Counted from the stretch's first letter, positions 48,468 to 57,804 are shown. The stretch: DNA of 64,000 bases from Hoeflea sp. 108 (GCF_000372965.1 NZ_KB890024.1:3660839-3724838), one strand, 5' to 3'. The notes: generated by a model not told the origin, from the sequence alone. Numbers and translations: made by a program.

Positions 48468-50501
48468 ATGTATTCGGCGTATTTCGGTAAGGTCACCGAG
48501 GCGATTGCACATTTCGTCGGGCTCTTCGAGGTTGCGAGCGAAGATGCCAGGTTGAAGCAGGCTTATGCGGAGTTCCGGGCCGCACACAAGGCCGACCCAA
48601 AACTTGCCGACCACGAAACGCAGCCCGTCAAGGTCGACGCTTCACACCAGATGGAGGACTTCGACCCGCGTGTTCCCTACCTGCCCCTCAAGTGGAACGT
48701 CGAAACGACATCGGTCATTTCAAATGTCCACTTCCGGCCCATAGACGTTCCACCCCACCATGGCGCGCAATATCATTCACCAACGCACCATGGCTCAGGC
48801 TCGATCCATGGTTCTGAAGGCTTCCACCTCCCGCAGATCGAACCGCCGGGGTCGGTGGCAATCATCCTGAACCAGGAAATCAAGCTCTCCGACAACGACT
48901 ATGCCAGCGTCGGCGGCAGCGGATTGAAATTCACCCCGGCTCCTGTCGACGACAGCCAGATGCAGGCGCTTCACCAGGCTGCATTGGACATCAATCCCAT
49001 CGACGACCTGGGCATACCGGGCAACTCGGCCGACATGGCGACATTCGTCACCACCGCGGCGGCCAGGCTCGACGGCTTCGATGCGGACGACCATGGCAAC
49101 GCCGACATCTTCTGCATCAAGGGCACGACGATCGAGGGCACCTATGTCAACGGCCAGCTCATCGACGAGGCCGACACGCCCAAGGTCGATGATTATGTCG
49201 ACTACCTGAAGGAAAAGGACAGCACTGCTGAAGGACCCAACGGTCCGCTCGACCTCCACTCCGCACCGACCTCGGGCGATTTCATGCATGGCTGGGGCGT
49301 CGGCACGGCAGACCCGAGCGTCGAAATCTTGACCGGCGGCAACACCGTCATCAATTCCGCCGTGGTCGTGAACGACTGGGCCTCGTCAGCGGTCATGGCG
49401 GTGATGGGAAATCACATCTCGCTCAACGCCATCATCCAGATCAATGCGATCTGCGACAGCGACAGCGTCGGCAGCGCCATCGGCGGCTGGCCGTTCGACC
49501 CTGGCGGCACCGCCGACCAGACCTTCAACATCGCCATGTTCAAGCACATCGACCCGACGGCCGAGGTGACGCCGGCCGAAGCCCCTTCCGGCTTCCCTGC
49601 CTACTATGTGGTCACCCAGGTCACCGGCGACCTGATCATGATGAACTGGGTCAACCAGTACGCCTTCGTCACGGACAACGATGTCGCGATCGCCTCCTCG
49701 TCGGGCGTGCACACCATGCTTTCGACCGGTGGCAACACCGCACTCAATGGCGTCGACCTCAACGAGCTTGGCCACAACTACGACCTCATCATCGTCGGCG
49801 GCCACGTCTACGACGCCAGCATCATCCAGCAACTCAACCTTCTTATCGACAACGACACGATCGGCGCCGTCTCAGGCTTCGAAACGACGGGCCATGGCTC
49901 GATCTCCACGGCCGACAACCTGCTGTGGAATCAGGCGAGCATCATCAATGTCGGCACCGGCGCCTATGAGACGCTGCCCGACGCCTACAGGACCGCCGGC
50001 GACAATCTCGCCGCCGGCAACAAATCCCTGCCCGACTCGATCCTCCAGGATCCGGCCTTCGCCGGCACGGGCCTTCTGCGCGTGCTCTACATTTCCGGCG
50101 ACATCTACAATCTGCAGTATATCCACCAGACCACGATCATGGGCGACAGCGACCAGGTTGCGCTCGCCATGAACCAGTATGCCGCCAACAACGATGCCGA
50201 CTGGACTATCAAGACCGGCGGCAACCAGCTGGTCAATCATGCGACCATCGTCGACGTCGACGGCGCCAACAAGATCTATGTCGGCGGCGAAGGCTACTCG
50301 GACGAAATTCTCATCCAGGCAAATCTGGTCTCGAGCGATCCCCATCTCGGCGCTCAGAACCCCGACATTCTCGTCACCGAGGCCGTCGCCTTCCTCGGCG
50401 ACGGCGCCGACGACACCGGCAGCGCGCACCACACTGATCACCTCACCCCGCAGCCTGCCGATTCCGGATCGGCCGACGTCATGCAGCACATGCTGGGCTA
50501 A
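48468..50501 (+). CDS. repeat-containing protein, probable type I secretion cargo 2
   Basis: A 677-residue acidic protein without signal peptide. An N-terminal helical part (residues 1-60) and a His/Pro-rich stretch (about 90-120) precede imperfect repeats of 45-80 residues at about 286-335, 416-466, 484-564 and 580-625, each of the form TGGNxxxNxAxIxD, then a VGGxxY or similar strand, then IIQxNxLxDNDxVG. A half unit (AIILNQEIKLSDNDYASVG) is at 131-149. Related segments occur in cargo 1. The family is not one I can name. RBS GGAGG precedes ATG 48468. Followed 20 bases later by the exporter gene. Confidence 0.75.
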   Translation: MYSAYFGKVTEAIAHFVGLFEVASEDARLKQAYAEFRAAHKADPKLADHETQPVKVDASHQMEDFDPRVPYLPLKWNVETTSVISNVHFRPIDVPPHHGAQYHSPTHHGSGSIHGSEGFHLPQIEPPGSVAIILNQEIKLSDNDYASVGGSGLKFTPAPVDDSQMQALHQAALDINPIDDLGIPGNSADMATFVTTAAARLDGFDADDHGNADIFCIKGTTIEGTYVNGQLIDEADTPKVDDYVDYLKEKDSTAEGPNGPLDLHSAPTSGDFMHGWGVGTADPSVEILTGGNTVINSAVVVNDWASSAVMAVMGNHISLNAIIQINAICDSDSVGSAIGGWPFDPGGTADQTFNIAMFKHIDPTAEVTPAEAPSGFPAYYVVTQVTGDLIMMNWVNQYAFVTDNDVAIASSSGVHTMLSTGGNTALNGVDLNELGHNYDLIIVGGHVYDASIIQQLNLLIDNDTIGAVSGFETTGHGSISTADNLLWNQASIINVGTGAYETLPDAYRTAGDNLAAGNKSLPDSILQDPAFAGTGLLRVLYISGDIYNLQYIHQTTIMGDSDQVALAMNQYAANNDADWTIKTGGNQLVNHATIVDVDGANKIYVGGEGYSDEILIQANLVSSDPHLGAQNPDILVTEAVAFLGDGADDTGSAHHTDHLTPQPADSGSADVMQHMLG

Positions 50502-50521
50502 GCCGTTTCGGAGGACGCGAC

Positions 50522-52990
50522 ATGACCGACGACCGCGAACTGGACTGGAGCGGCCTCCAGAACGAACGCGAAGACGACGACGACCGCCAGGGTCCGCGCG
50601 AGCGGCCGAGGTCGCTGAACCTCCGCCCAGCCCCCGACGAAAAGCTGTCGGTCGCCGTGGCCCATCAGGAAAAGGCGCTCGACCTGTTGGAGCGCGACAT
50701 CGACCGCATCATCAGCGATCTGCATGATGCCGCCGGCGACAGGCACGAAACGCCGAAGGCAGCGCGCCATTCCGAGGCAAAGGCGCACCATGAAGACAAA
50801 TCAGGCGGCGCGCCCCAAACGCCGCACAAGCCGGTCCAGCCAGCAATGGCGATGCCGGCGCCTCCCCCTCCGGAGCGGACCATTCCGGCCTCGCGCCCCC
50901 CGGCGCCTGCCCCCGCCGCGATGGCTCCGAGCGTGCCGCCCTCACCGGCACGGCACGCACCTCCGGAGGCCCCTCTTCCCGCCCCCGAACGTCAGAAGTC
51001 AGAGGCTCCCGCCCCCGACCGGCAGGCAAAGGACGAAACCGTCGCAGCCGAGAAGGTCGCGCCCCCGGAGCTGCGCATCGTCGAGCCGCAGGCTCCCGCC
51101 GCCGAGATGAAGTCGAAACCGGTCGGCAAGATCATCGAAGCCGACAACGGACCGATCAAGGCGCGTGAAAAACTGCCTGATGCCAAGGGCCCCAACGGCG
51201 GCGACATCGATGGCGGAAAGGGTGGTGGCGGAGGTGGCGGCGGCGGCGACGGCGTTTTCCACAAGCGCCTCGGCCCGGTCGATTTCTCCGCCTCGCTCAA
51301 GGCCGGCCTCAAGGTCGTCAAGCGCAACCTCCTGATCGTCATGCTGTTCACGCTGGCCAGCAACGTGCTGGTGCTGGCGATCCCGCTCTATCTGTTCCAG
51401 ATTTCCGACCGCGTGCTCACCAGCCGCTCGGTCGACACGCTGATCATGCTGACCATCGTCATCGTCGGCGCGGTCATCCTGCAGACCATCTTCGACGCCA
51501 TCCGCCGCCTGATCCTGATGCGCACCGCCGTCGAGGTCGCAGCCCAGCTCGGCGCGCCGATCCTGAGTGCTGCCGCCCGCGCAGCACTCCACAGCAACGG
51601 CCGCGAATACCAGACGCTGAACGATCTGCAGCAGCTGCGCTCCTTCCTGGTTTCGGGAACGCTGCTGACCCTGCTCGATGCGCCGCTTGCGCCTCTGTTC
51701 GTGCTGGCGGTGTTTCTGGTGCACCCGCATCTTGGCTTCATCGTCGTCACCACCTCGCTGATCCTTTTGGTCATCACCATCATCAACCAGCGCTCGACCG
51801 CCGGCCCCTTCGGCGAGGCCAACACGCATCTGACCAAGGCCAACCTGCATCTCGATTCGATGTCGCGGAATTCGCAGATCATCAACGCGCTGGCCATGAT
51901 CCCGGAAGCCGTGCGCATCTGGGGCAAGGACACGGCCAACTCGCTGCGCGCCCAGGTCATCGCCCAGGACCGCAACATCACCTTCGCCGCCCTGTCCAAG
52001 GCGACCCGGCTGCTGACGCAGATCACCATGCTCGGCTGGGGCGCGCATCTGGCGCTCGACGGCCACCTGAGCGGCGGCATGGTGATCGCCGCTTCGATCA
52101 TCGCCAGCCGCGCGCTGGGCCCGATCGAGGGCGCCATAGAGGGCTGGAACCACGTCGTCCAGTCGCGCGCCGCCTATGACCGCATCGCCAGCCTGCTCCA
52201 GACCTCGCCGCTCAATTTCGAACGGCTGAACCTGCCGCGACCGGAAGGTCGTCTCGATGTCGAGCGCCTGCTGTTCGTGCCGCAGGGCACCAAGCGTGTC
52301 GTGCTCAACGGCATCACCTTCGCGCTGGCTCCAGGGGATTCGCTCGCCGTCATCGGCAATTCCGGCGCCGGCAAGACCACGCTCGGCAAGATGCTGGTCG
52401 GCTCCATCCTGCCGACCTCGGGCAATGTCCGCCTCGACCTGATGGACCTGCGTAACTGGGACCAGCGCCAGTTCGGCGAAAGCATCGGCTACCTGCCGCA
52501 GGACGTGCAGCTGTTCCCGGCCTCGATCAAGGCCAACATCGCCCGTATGCGTGACGACGCCAGCGACGCCGATATCTACCAGGCAGCGCAGCTGGCCGAC
52601 GTGCATGAGATGATCTCGACCCTGCCGCATGGCTACGAGACATTCGTCGCCGCCGACGGCGCGCCCTTGTCAGGCGGACAGAAGCAGCGCATCGCGCTGG
52701 CCCGCGCCTTCTTCGGCAACCCGCGTATGGTGGTGCTGGATGAGCCCAACTCGAACCTCGACGCGGCCGGCGATGCAGCGCTTGCCAAGGCGCTTCAGCA
52801 CGCCAAGGACAACAAGATCACCGTCATCACCATCACCCAGCGGCCGGCGTTGCTGCAGAGCGTCGACAAGATCCTTTTGCTGGTCAACGGCACGGTGGCC
52901 CTGTTCGGCGCCCGTCAGGAGGTGCTGCAGGCGCTCGCCCAGCGCGGCCTCAGCATCGAAGGCGGCTCCTTCGGTCATCAGATTCAGTAG
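50522..52990 (+). CDS. type I secretion ABC exporter (PrtD/PrsD-like) with disordered N-terminal extension
   Basis: An 822-residue permease-ATPase. Residues 1-245 are a Pro/Ala/Glu-rich, probably disordered extension ending in a poly-Gly run (about 232-242), not found in ordinary PrtD (about 570 residues). The membrane domain runs from about 265 to 540, and the ATPase domain has Walker A GNSGAGKTT (about 611-619), LSGGQKQRIALARAF (about 716) and Walker B MVVLDEPNSNLD. It should energise export of the cargo proteins encoded upstream. The HlyD adaptor gene follows 12 bases later. Confidence 0.9.
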   Translation: MTDDRELDWSGLQNEREDDDDRQGPRERPRSLNLRPAPDEKLSVAVAHQEKALDLLERDIDRIISDLHDAAGDRHETPKAARHSEAKAHHEDKSGGAPQTPHKPVQPAMAMPAPPPPERTIPASRPPAPAPAAMAPSVPPSPARHAPPEAPLPAPERQKSEAPAPDRQAKDETVAAEKVAPPELRIVEPQAPAAEMKSKPVGKIIEADNGPIKAREKLPDAKGPNGGDIDGGKGGGGGGGGGDGVFHKRLGPVDFSASLKAGLKVVKRNLLIVMLFTLASNVLVLAIPLYLFQISDRVLTSRSVDTLIMLTIVIVGAVILQTIFDAIRRLILMRTAVEVAAQLGAPILSAAARAALHSNGREYQTLNDLQQLRSFLVSGTLLTLLDAPLAPLFVLAVFLVHPHLGFIVVTTSLILLVITIINQRSTAGPFGEANTHLTKANLHLDSMSRNSQIINALAMIPEAVRIWGKDTANSLRAQVIAQDRNITFAALSKATRLLTQITMLGWGAHLALDGHLSGGMVIAASIIASRALGPIEGAIEGWNHVVQSRAAYDRIASLLQTSPLNFERLNLPRPEGRLDVERLLFVPQGTKRVVLNGITFALAPGDSLAVIGNSGAGKTTLGKMLVGSILPTSGNVRLDLMDLRNWDQRQFGESIGYLPQDVQLFPASIKANIARMRDDASDADIYQAAQLADVHEMISTLPHGYETFVAADGAPLSGGQKQRIALARAFFGNPRMVVLDEPNSNLDAAGDAALAKALQHAKDNKITVITITQRPALLQSVDKILLLVNGTVALFGARQEVLQALAQRGLSIEGGSFGHQIQ

Positions 52991-53002
52991 GCGGGTATTG
53001 CC

Positions 53003-54340
53003 ATGAGCGACATCGCAAAGGTCCATGACATCGAATGGTACGCCGACGTGCCGCGCTCCATTGCCAAACAGACCAAGCTCGGCCTGCTGCTCATCCTCAT
53101 TACCTTCGGCGGCTTCGGCACCTGGGCCTTCACGGCACCACTGGCCGCTGCAATCATCGCACAAGGCTCGTTCGTCGCTTCCGGTCAGAACAAGATCGTT
53201 CAGCATCTGGAGGGCGGCATCATCAAGGACTTGCTGGTCAGCGAAGGCGACCACGTCGCCTATGACCAGCCTCTGGTCCGCCTCGACGAAACGGCGGCCC
53301 AGGCCACAGAACGGCAGCTCTTCCTAAGGCAGGTGCGCCTCGACGCCATCGCCGCCCGGCTCAATGCCGAAGTGGCGCGCGCACCCGAGATATCGTTCCC
53401 CGACGACGTCACCGACAATATCAGCGACCCCGAGATCAAGCCGATCATCGACGGCCAGCAGCGCAACTTCGACGCCGCACGCGGCAAACTGCAGAGCGAG
53501 ATCGGCCTGCTGCAGCAGAACATAGCCGCCTTCCATTTTCGCGCCGACGGCTACCAGCAGCAGCACGACGCCGTCGAACGCCAGTTGGCGCTCATGAAGG
53601 AAGAATATGCCGGCAAGAAAGTCTTGCTCGACAAGGGACTGCTGCGCGCCACGGAGGTCAAGTCGATCCAGCGCGCCATGGCCGACGCCGAAGGCCAGAT
53701 CGGACGCCTGGCCGCCGAAGTCGCCGAGGCCGGCGCCGAGATCATCAAGCTCGAACAGCAGATCAACCAGACGGAGGAAGCCTACAAGCAACAGGCCCTC
53801 GAACAGTTGCAGAACCTCGAAGGCGACCTCGACACGGTCCGCGAACAACTGCGCCAGGCACGCAGCGTGCTCAACCGAGTCACCATCAACGCTCCCGTCG
53901 CCGGCACCATCGTGCGCGCCTATTACCACACCGCCGGCGGCGTCATCGAAAGCGGCAAGCCGATCATGGAGATCCTGCCATCCGACGTGCCGCTGGTCAT
54001 CGAGGCGCAGGTGTCGCGCACCGACATCGACAACGTCCATGTCGGCCAGCAGGCAACCATCCGCCTCACCACCTTGAACCGCCGCACCACGCCGGTGCTC
54101 GACGGCAAGGTCATCTACGTCTCGGCAGACGCCATCGCCGACATGTCGGGTCCGGCGCCGCGCGAAATCTATCTCGCCCGGGTCAGCCTTCCAGGCACCG
54201 AAATCGCCCGCGTCCAGGGTTTCACGCCCACGCCCGGCATGCCCGCCGAGGTCCTTCTCCAGACCCAGGAGCGGACCTTCTTCCGCTACCTCACCAAGCC
54301 GATCGAAGACAGCATGTCGCGCGCCTTCATGGAGCGCTGA
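53003..54340 (+). CDS. type I secretion periplasmic adaptor (HlyD/PrsE family)
   Basis: A 445-residue membrane fusion protein. A short cytoplasmic N-terminus, one membrane anchor (about residues 25-48), lipoyl half-motif ASGQNKIVQHLEGGIIKDLLVSEGDHV, a long coiled coil (about 130-285), the second half-motif NRVTINAPVAGTIVRAYYHTAGGVI and a C-terminal beta domain ending in FFRYLTKPIEDSMSRAFMER are all as in PrtE/HlyD. It bridges the ABC exporter to a TolC-type outer membrane channel, which is not encoded in the window. Confidence 0.93.
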   Translation: MSDIAKVHDIEWYADVPRSIAKQTKLGLLLILITFGGFGTWAFTAPLAAAIIAQGSFVASGQNKIVQHLEGGIIKDLLVSEGDHVAYDQPLVRLDETAAQATERQLFLRQVRLDAIAARLNAEVARAPEISFPDDVTDNISDPEIKPIIDGQQRNFDAARGKLQSEIGLLQQNIAAFHFRADGYQQQHDAVERQLALMKEEYAGKKVLLDKGLLRATEVKSIQRAMADAEGQIGRLAAEVAEAGAEIIKLEQQINQTEEAYKQQALEQLQNLEGDLDTVREQLRQARSVLNRVTINAPVAGTIVRAYYHTAGGVIESGKPIMEILPSDVPLVIEAQVSRTDIDNVHVGQQATIRLTTLNRRTTPVLDGKVIYVSADAIADMSGPAPREIYLARVSLPGTEIARVQGFTPTPGMPAEVLLQTQERTFFRYLTKPIEDSMSRAFMER

Positions 54341-54361
54341 AACCACCAGCCGGGGGACATT

Positions 54362-55984
54362 ATGCAGGTCGACGTCATCACCGATCCGAAAGCGCTCGAC
54401 GGTCTCAGGGAAAACTGGGACCGCCTCTACGAGGCCGATCCCGAGGCGCAGTTCTTCCTCTCCTGGACCTGGCTGGCCCGCCACCTCAGGCTCTATGAAG
54501 GCACATGGTTTCTGCTCGCCGCCCGCGATGGCGGGCCCGGCACGCCCTACGCGGCGTTGATGCCCCTGCGCCTGCGGACCCGGATGAACATCAAGACCGG
54601 CGAGTTCTTCAACGAGATCAACATGGCAGGCAACTACGCTGCCGACTATACCGGGGCCGTCTGCCTTCCAGAACTTGCCGTGGCCGCCATGCAGGCCTTC
54701 GGCCGCCATCTGCGCGACATGCACTGGACCCGCATCCACCTCGAGAACCTGCACATGTCCGAGGAGCGGCTGCTGGCCATGATGGGGCAATTGCCGTCGG
54801 ACACGCTGACCGCGCGCGAGTTTCTCCGCATCAACAAGTCCGACAACGTCAACAACTGCCGCTGCTTTGCAGCCAGCCTGCCCGACAGCTTCGACGCTTA
54901 TGTGGAAACGGTCCTGAGCAGCAACACCCGACAGAAGCTGAAGCGCTTCACGCGCAAGGTCGACGCAGGCCAGCTCCGGATCACCCATGCCGATGCCACC
55001 ACCATCGACCGCGACATCGACACGCTGCTGACCTTCTGGCGGACACGCTGGGGGTCCCGCAAGGGCGACCGCCTGCAATCGATCCTCCGCCACAACCGCA
55101 TCGTCCTGCGTACGGCCTTCGACAGCGGTTCGCTGTTCATGCCGGTGTTGTGGCAGGGCGAGCGGCCGCTCGGCGTGCTTGCGAGCTTCGTCGATCCGGT
55201 CAAGAAGGCCATGCTCTTCTACATCTCCGGCCGCGACGAGACAGCGAATTCAACCCCGGTCGGCCTGATCCTGCACGGGCACAGCATCCGGCTGGCCATC
55301 GAACAGGGGTTGGAGACCTACGATTTCCTTCGCGGCGACGAGCCCTACAAGATGGCGTTCGGCGTCACCGAAAGCAGGATCCGCTGCGCCCTCGTCGCCA
55401 CCAAGGATGGCCGCAATCTGGGCGACCGGCTCGACCCGCGCACGCTCGACAGCGTCTTTGCCGAGGTCACCCGCATGCACGAGCAGGGCGAGCTTGCCCG
55501 TGCCGAAAATGGCTATCGCCAGATCCTCGGCACCGACCCCAGGCACGCCCGCGCACTCTACGGCCTTGGCCAGATGATGTCCGACAAGGGCGACCACCAG
55601 CAAGCGCAGGCGCTGTTTGCGACTCTCGCCGAAGTCGCCCCGAGCGCCTCGAAAGTCTGGTTCAGGCTGGGCGCCGCCCTGCAGGCTTTTGGCCGCCACG
55701 ACGATGCAGCTGGCGCCTTCCGCAAGTCGCTGGCGCTCAACGAGGACTTCGCCGGCGCACGCCTCATGCTCGGCAAGAGCCTTGCCGCCATGGGACAGCG
55801 CGAACAGGCAATCGACATCCTCGAAGATCTCCACCACAGGCTGGAGGAAGCGCCAGGCAATAACGTCCTGGCTTCGAACACCGACGCGCTGCTGAAGGAA
55901 CTGCGGCCGGAACCAAGCTCCGACTACCTCGTGCTCACGCCACTGCAGAGACCGGCCGTGCGAGCGTCCATGCAGGCACTGTAG
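54362..55984 (+). CDS. GNAT (CelD/FemAB-like) acyltransferase fused to TPR repeats, copy 2
   Basis: A 540-residue paralogue of the protein at 41840. The starts align (MQVDV, DPEAQFFLSWTWLARHLR) and so do mid-protein parts (SSNTRQKLKRFTRKVDAG, PVLWQGERPLGVLASF, GLILHGHSIRLAIEQGLETYDFLRGDEPYKMAFG, GDRLDPRT). Residues about 370-500 are TPR-like (ENGYRQILGTDPRHARALYGLGQMMSDKGDHQQAQALFATLAEVAPSA). The ATG is 21 bases after the HlyD stop, so it is in the secretion operon. It may acylate or otherwise modify exported cargo or cell-surface glycan (inference). Confidence 0.82.
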   Translation: MQVDVITDPKALDGLRENWDRLYEADPEAQFFLSWTWLARHLRLYEGTWFLLAARDGGPGTPYAALMPLRLRTRMNIKTGEFFNEINMAGNYAADYTGAVCLPELAVAAMQAFGRHLRDMHWTRIHLENLHMSEERLLAMMGQLPSDTLTAREFLRINKSDNVNNCRCFAASLPDSFDAYVETVLSSNTRQKLKRFTRKVDAGQLRITHADATTIDRDIDTLLTFWRTRWGSRKGDRLQSILRHNRIVLRTAFDSGSLFMPVLWQGERPLGVLASFVDPVKKAMLFYISGRDETANSTPVGLILHGHSIRLAIEQGLETYDFLRGDEPYKMAFGVTESRIRCALVATKDGRNLGDRLDPRTLDSVFAEVTRMHEQGELARAENGYRQILGTDPRHARALYGLGQMMSDKGDHQQAQALFATLAEVAPSASKVWFRLGAALQAFGRHDDAAGAFRKSLALNEDFAGARLMLGKSLAAMGQREQAIDILEDLHHRLEEAPGNNVLASNTDALLKELRPEPSSDYLVLTPLQRPAVRASMQAL

Positions 55985-56032
55985 GGCGGGGACATCGGCC
56001 GCGAAAACCAAACTTTACAAGGACTTCGCCGA

Positions 56033-56048
56033 GCCAGATGAATCTGGC
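56033..56048. terminator. short hairpin between convergent genes
   Basis: GCCAGAT (56033-56039) and ATCTGGC (56042-56048) form a 7-bp stem in the 109-bp gap between the second GNAT-TPR gene and the PanB-like gene. No clear T-run on either side. Confidence 0.3.
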
Positions 56049-56093
56049 CATGAGCTTGTTGATTCTGCCTGCGAGGTCCGGGACTCGCCTTGA

Positions 56094-56900
56094 TCAGCCT
56101 TGCGCCGCAAGAAACGCCTCGAACTTGCGCAGTTCCTCCGCCTCGATGCCGACCATGTGGCTGTCGGCCGGATAGGCGCCGCTGGCGATGTCGCTGGCAT
56201 ACTCGCCGAAAGCCGAGATCCGCTCCTGCTGGATGCGGTCATACTCGGCGGCCAGGTTGCGATAGACCTTGGCATGGCGCGGATAGCGACCGCGATTGAG
56301 GCCGAGCACGTCCTCTGCGAACAGATATTGCGCATCGCAGCCCGCCCCCGCCCCCATCGATATCATCACCAGCGGCGTGCGCTTCGAAATCGCTGCGGCC
56401 ACCTCCGCCGGCACCACTTCGATCTCGGCGGCGAAGGCGCCCGCCTGTTCCAACTCCTTGACCTGCCGCCAGACGAGTTCGGCCATCTCGGCGGTCTTGC
56501 CCACGGCGCGGAACCCACCCGTCCAGGTCGAATGAACGGGGATCAGCCCGACATGGCCGCACACCGGAATGCGCTCGTCGGCAAGCCGCCGAATGGTTTG
56601 CGCGCTCGCCGAGCAGTAGACCGCATCCGCACTCGCAGCCTTCAGCTTCACCGCCGTGCGCAGGATCTCGTCTGAGGTCGCCCCCATCATGCCGTACTCG
56701 TCGCCGGGCACGGTAAAGCAGGTCGGTGCCGCATCGCGGAAACGGGGATCGAGCATCAGGCCGTAAGTGACCGACAACAGGTCGATGCCGGCGCGCTCGG
56801 CGGCCTCCGCTTCCTCCAGCGTCGTCACCCTCAGCTTCGACAGTTGCCGTCTGCCTTTCAACGCGCGCAGATCCGCGACCGTTGGCCTGTTGCGTGCCAT
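56094..56900 (-). CDS. PanB-like (3-methyl-2-oxobutanoate hydroxymethyltransferase superfamily) protein
   Basis: A 268-residue TIM-barrel protein of the ketopantoate hydroxymethyltransferase superfamily. The segments VCGHVGLIPVHSTWTGGFRAVGKT, EIEVVPAEVAAAIS and SMGAGAGCDAQYLFAEDVLG align with PanB. The metal-binding GDS motif of PanB reads VTYG here, and the KLEGG region reads YCSAS, so key catalytic residues seem to be missing and the reaction is probably different. It lies 91 bp after iolB as the last gene of the inositol cluster, so an aldol-type step in that or a linked pathway is possible (inference). Confidence 0.75.
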   Translation of the reverse strand: MARNRPTVADLRALKGRRQLSKLRVTTLEEAEAAERAGIDLLSVTYGLMLDPRFRDAAPTCFTVPGDEYGMMGATSDEILRTAVKLKAASADAVYCSASAQTIRRLADERIPVCGHVGLIPVHSTWTGGFRAVGKTAEMAELVWRQVKELEQAGAFAAEIEVVPAEVAAAISKRTPLVMISMGAGAGCDAQYLFAEDVLGLNRGRYPRHAKVYRNLAAEYDRIQQERISAFGEYASDIASGAYPADSHMVGIEAEELRKFEAFLAAQG

Positions 56901-56916
56901 CGTTTCGTCCTCTCTG

Positions 56917-56956
56917 GCGCATCGCCCGAAAATCGTTTTCGGAAAGCACGATGCGC
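56917..56956. repeat. 40-bp palindromic element between iolB and PanB-like gene
   Basis: GCGCATCG (56917-56924) and CGATGCGC (56949-56956) are exact inverted ends, with an inner CCGAAAA/TTTTCGG pairing. It resembles the dispersed rhizobial palindromes noted elsewhere in the window but has different ends. Confidence 0.55.
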
Positions 56957-56991
56957 GGATTTAACAACGTGAATGTATTGGCTCTGGGCCC

Positions 56992-57804
56992 TCAGGCCTT
57001 CAGCAGCCACTCATGCTCTTTGGCGTTGTGGAACTTCCACGTCCGCTTGGGCCCCGCCATGACGTTGAGATAATAAAGATCGTAGCCGTGGCAGGCAGCG
57101 CAGGGGTGATAACCCTTGGGCACCAGCGTCACGTCGCCGTCCTCCACCGCCATCGCCTCGTCGATCTCACGGTGGCCGGCGTCGTTGAACTCGGTATAGA
57201 CGCGCTGGAAGGCAAAACCCTGCGGCGGGTTGAGCCGGTGGTAATAGGTCTCCTCCAGCAGCGATTCAGCGGGAAGATTGTCCTGGTCGTGCTTGTGCGG
57301 CGGATAGCTCGAGGTGTGGCCGCCTGGGGTGATGACCTCAACCACCAGAAGCGAATCCGCCGGCTCGCCTTCGGGCAGGATGTTGGTGACGTAGCGCGTG
57401 TTGGTGCCCTTGCCGCGCACCTCCTGCTTGACGTCGTCAGGTCCGATCACCCTGGTGGCATGCCCGCCGCCAAGGCCCGGCGCGCTGCAGACCGCCAGTT
57501 CGACATTCGTCTGGGCCCGTACCGACCACTCCGTGCCCGCCGGCATATAGACCGACCACGGCTTGCCCTCGAAGGGCGTCGTGCGCTCACCCAGCGTGCC
57601 GAGATCCTGGTCGTCGGCACGCACATGCGCCTTGCCTGACACCAGCACCAGACAGGTCTCGCGGTCGTTGCTCCAGTCGCCGAAGGTGTCGCCGGGCTCC
57701 AGCCTGTGCAGGTCGAAGCCGACATAGGTCCAGCCAGCGCTTTCGGGCGTGACACGCGTCACCCGGCCCGTGCCATGCTTCGGCTTGATGAGAAGTTTCG
57801 ACAT
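56992..57804 (-). CDS. iolB: 5-deoxy-glucuronate isomerase IolB
   Basis: A 270-residue bicupin enzyme converting 5-deoxyglucuronate to 5-dehydro-2-deoxygluconate in inositol breakdown. Key cupin metal ligands appear in PPHKHDQ with the following LEETYYH, and in VPKGYHPCAACHGYDLYYLNVMAGPKRTWKF near the C-terminus. Length and composition fit IolB. It lies 6 bases after the small DUF3329-like gene. Confidence 0.95.
   Translation of the reverse strand: MSKLLIKPKHGTGRVTRVTPESAGWTYVGFDLHRLEPGDTFGDWSNDRETCLVLVSGKAHVRADDQDLGTLGERTTPFEGKPWSVYMPAGTEWSVRAQTNVELAVCSAPGLGGGHATRVIGPDDVKQEVRGKGTNTRYVTNILPEGEPADSLLVVEVITPGGHTSSYPPHKHDQDNLPAESLLEETYYHRLNPPQGFAFQRVYTEFNDAGHREIDEAMAVEDGDVTLVPKGYHPCAACHGYDLYYLNVMAGPKRTWKFHNAKEHEWLLKA

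Noticed and set aside
50999..52630. A 543-residue minus-strand frame
   Set aside because: It is antisense to the ABC exporter with its Walker and signature motifs; the translation shows no family features.
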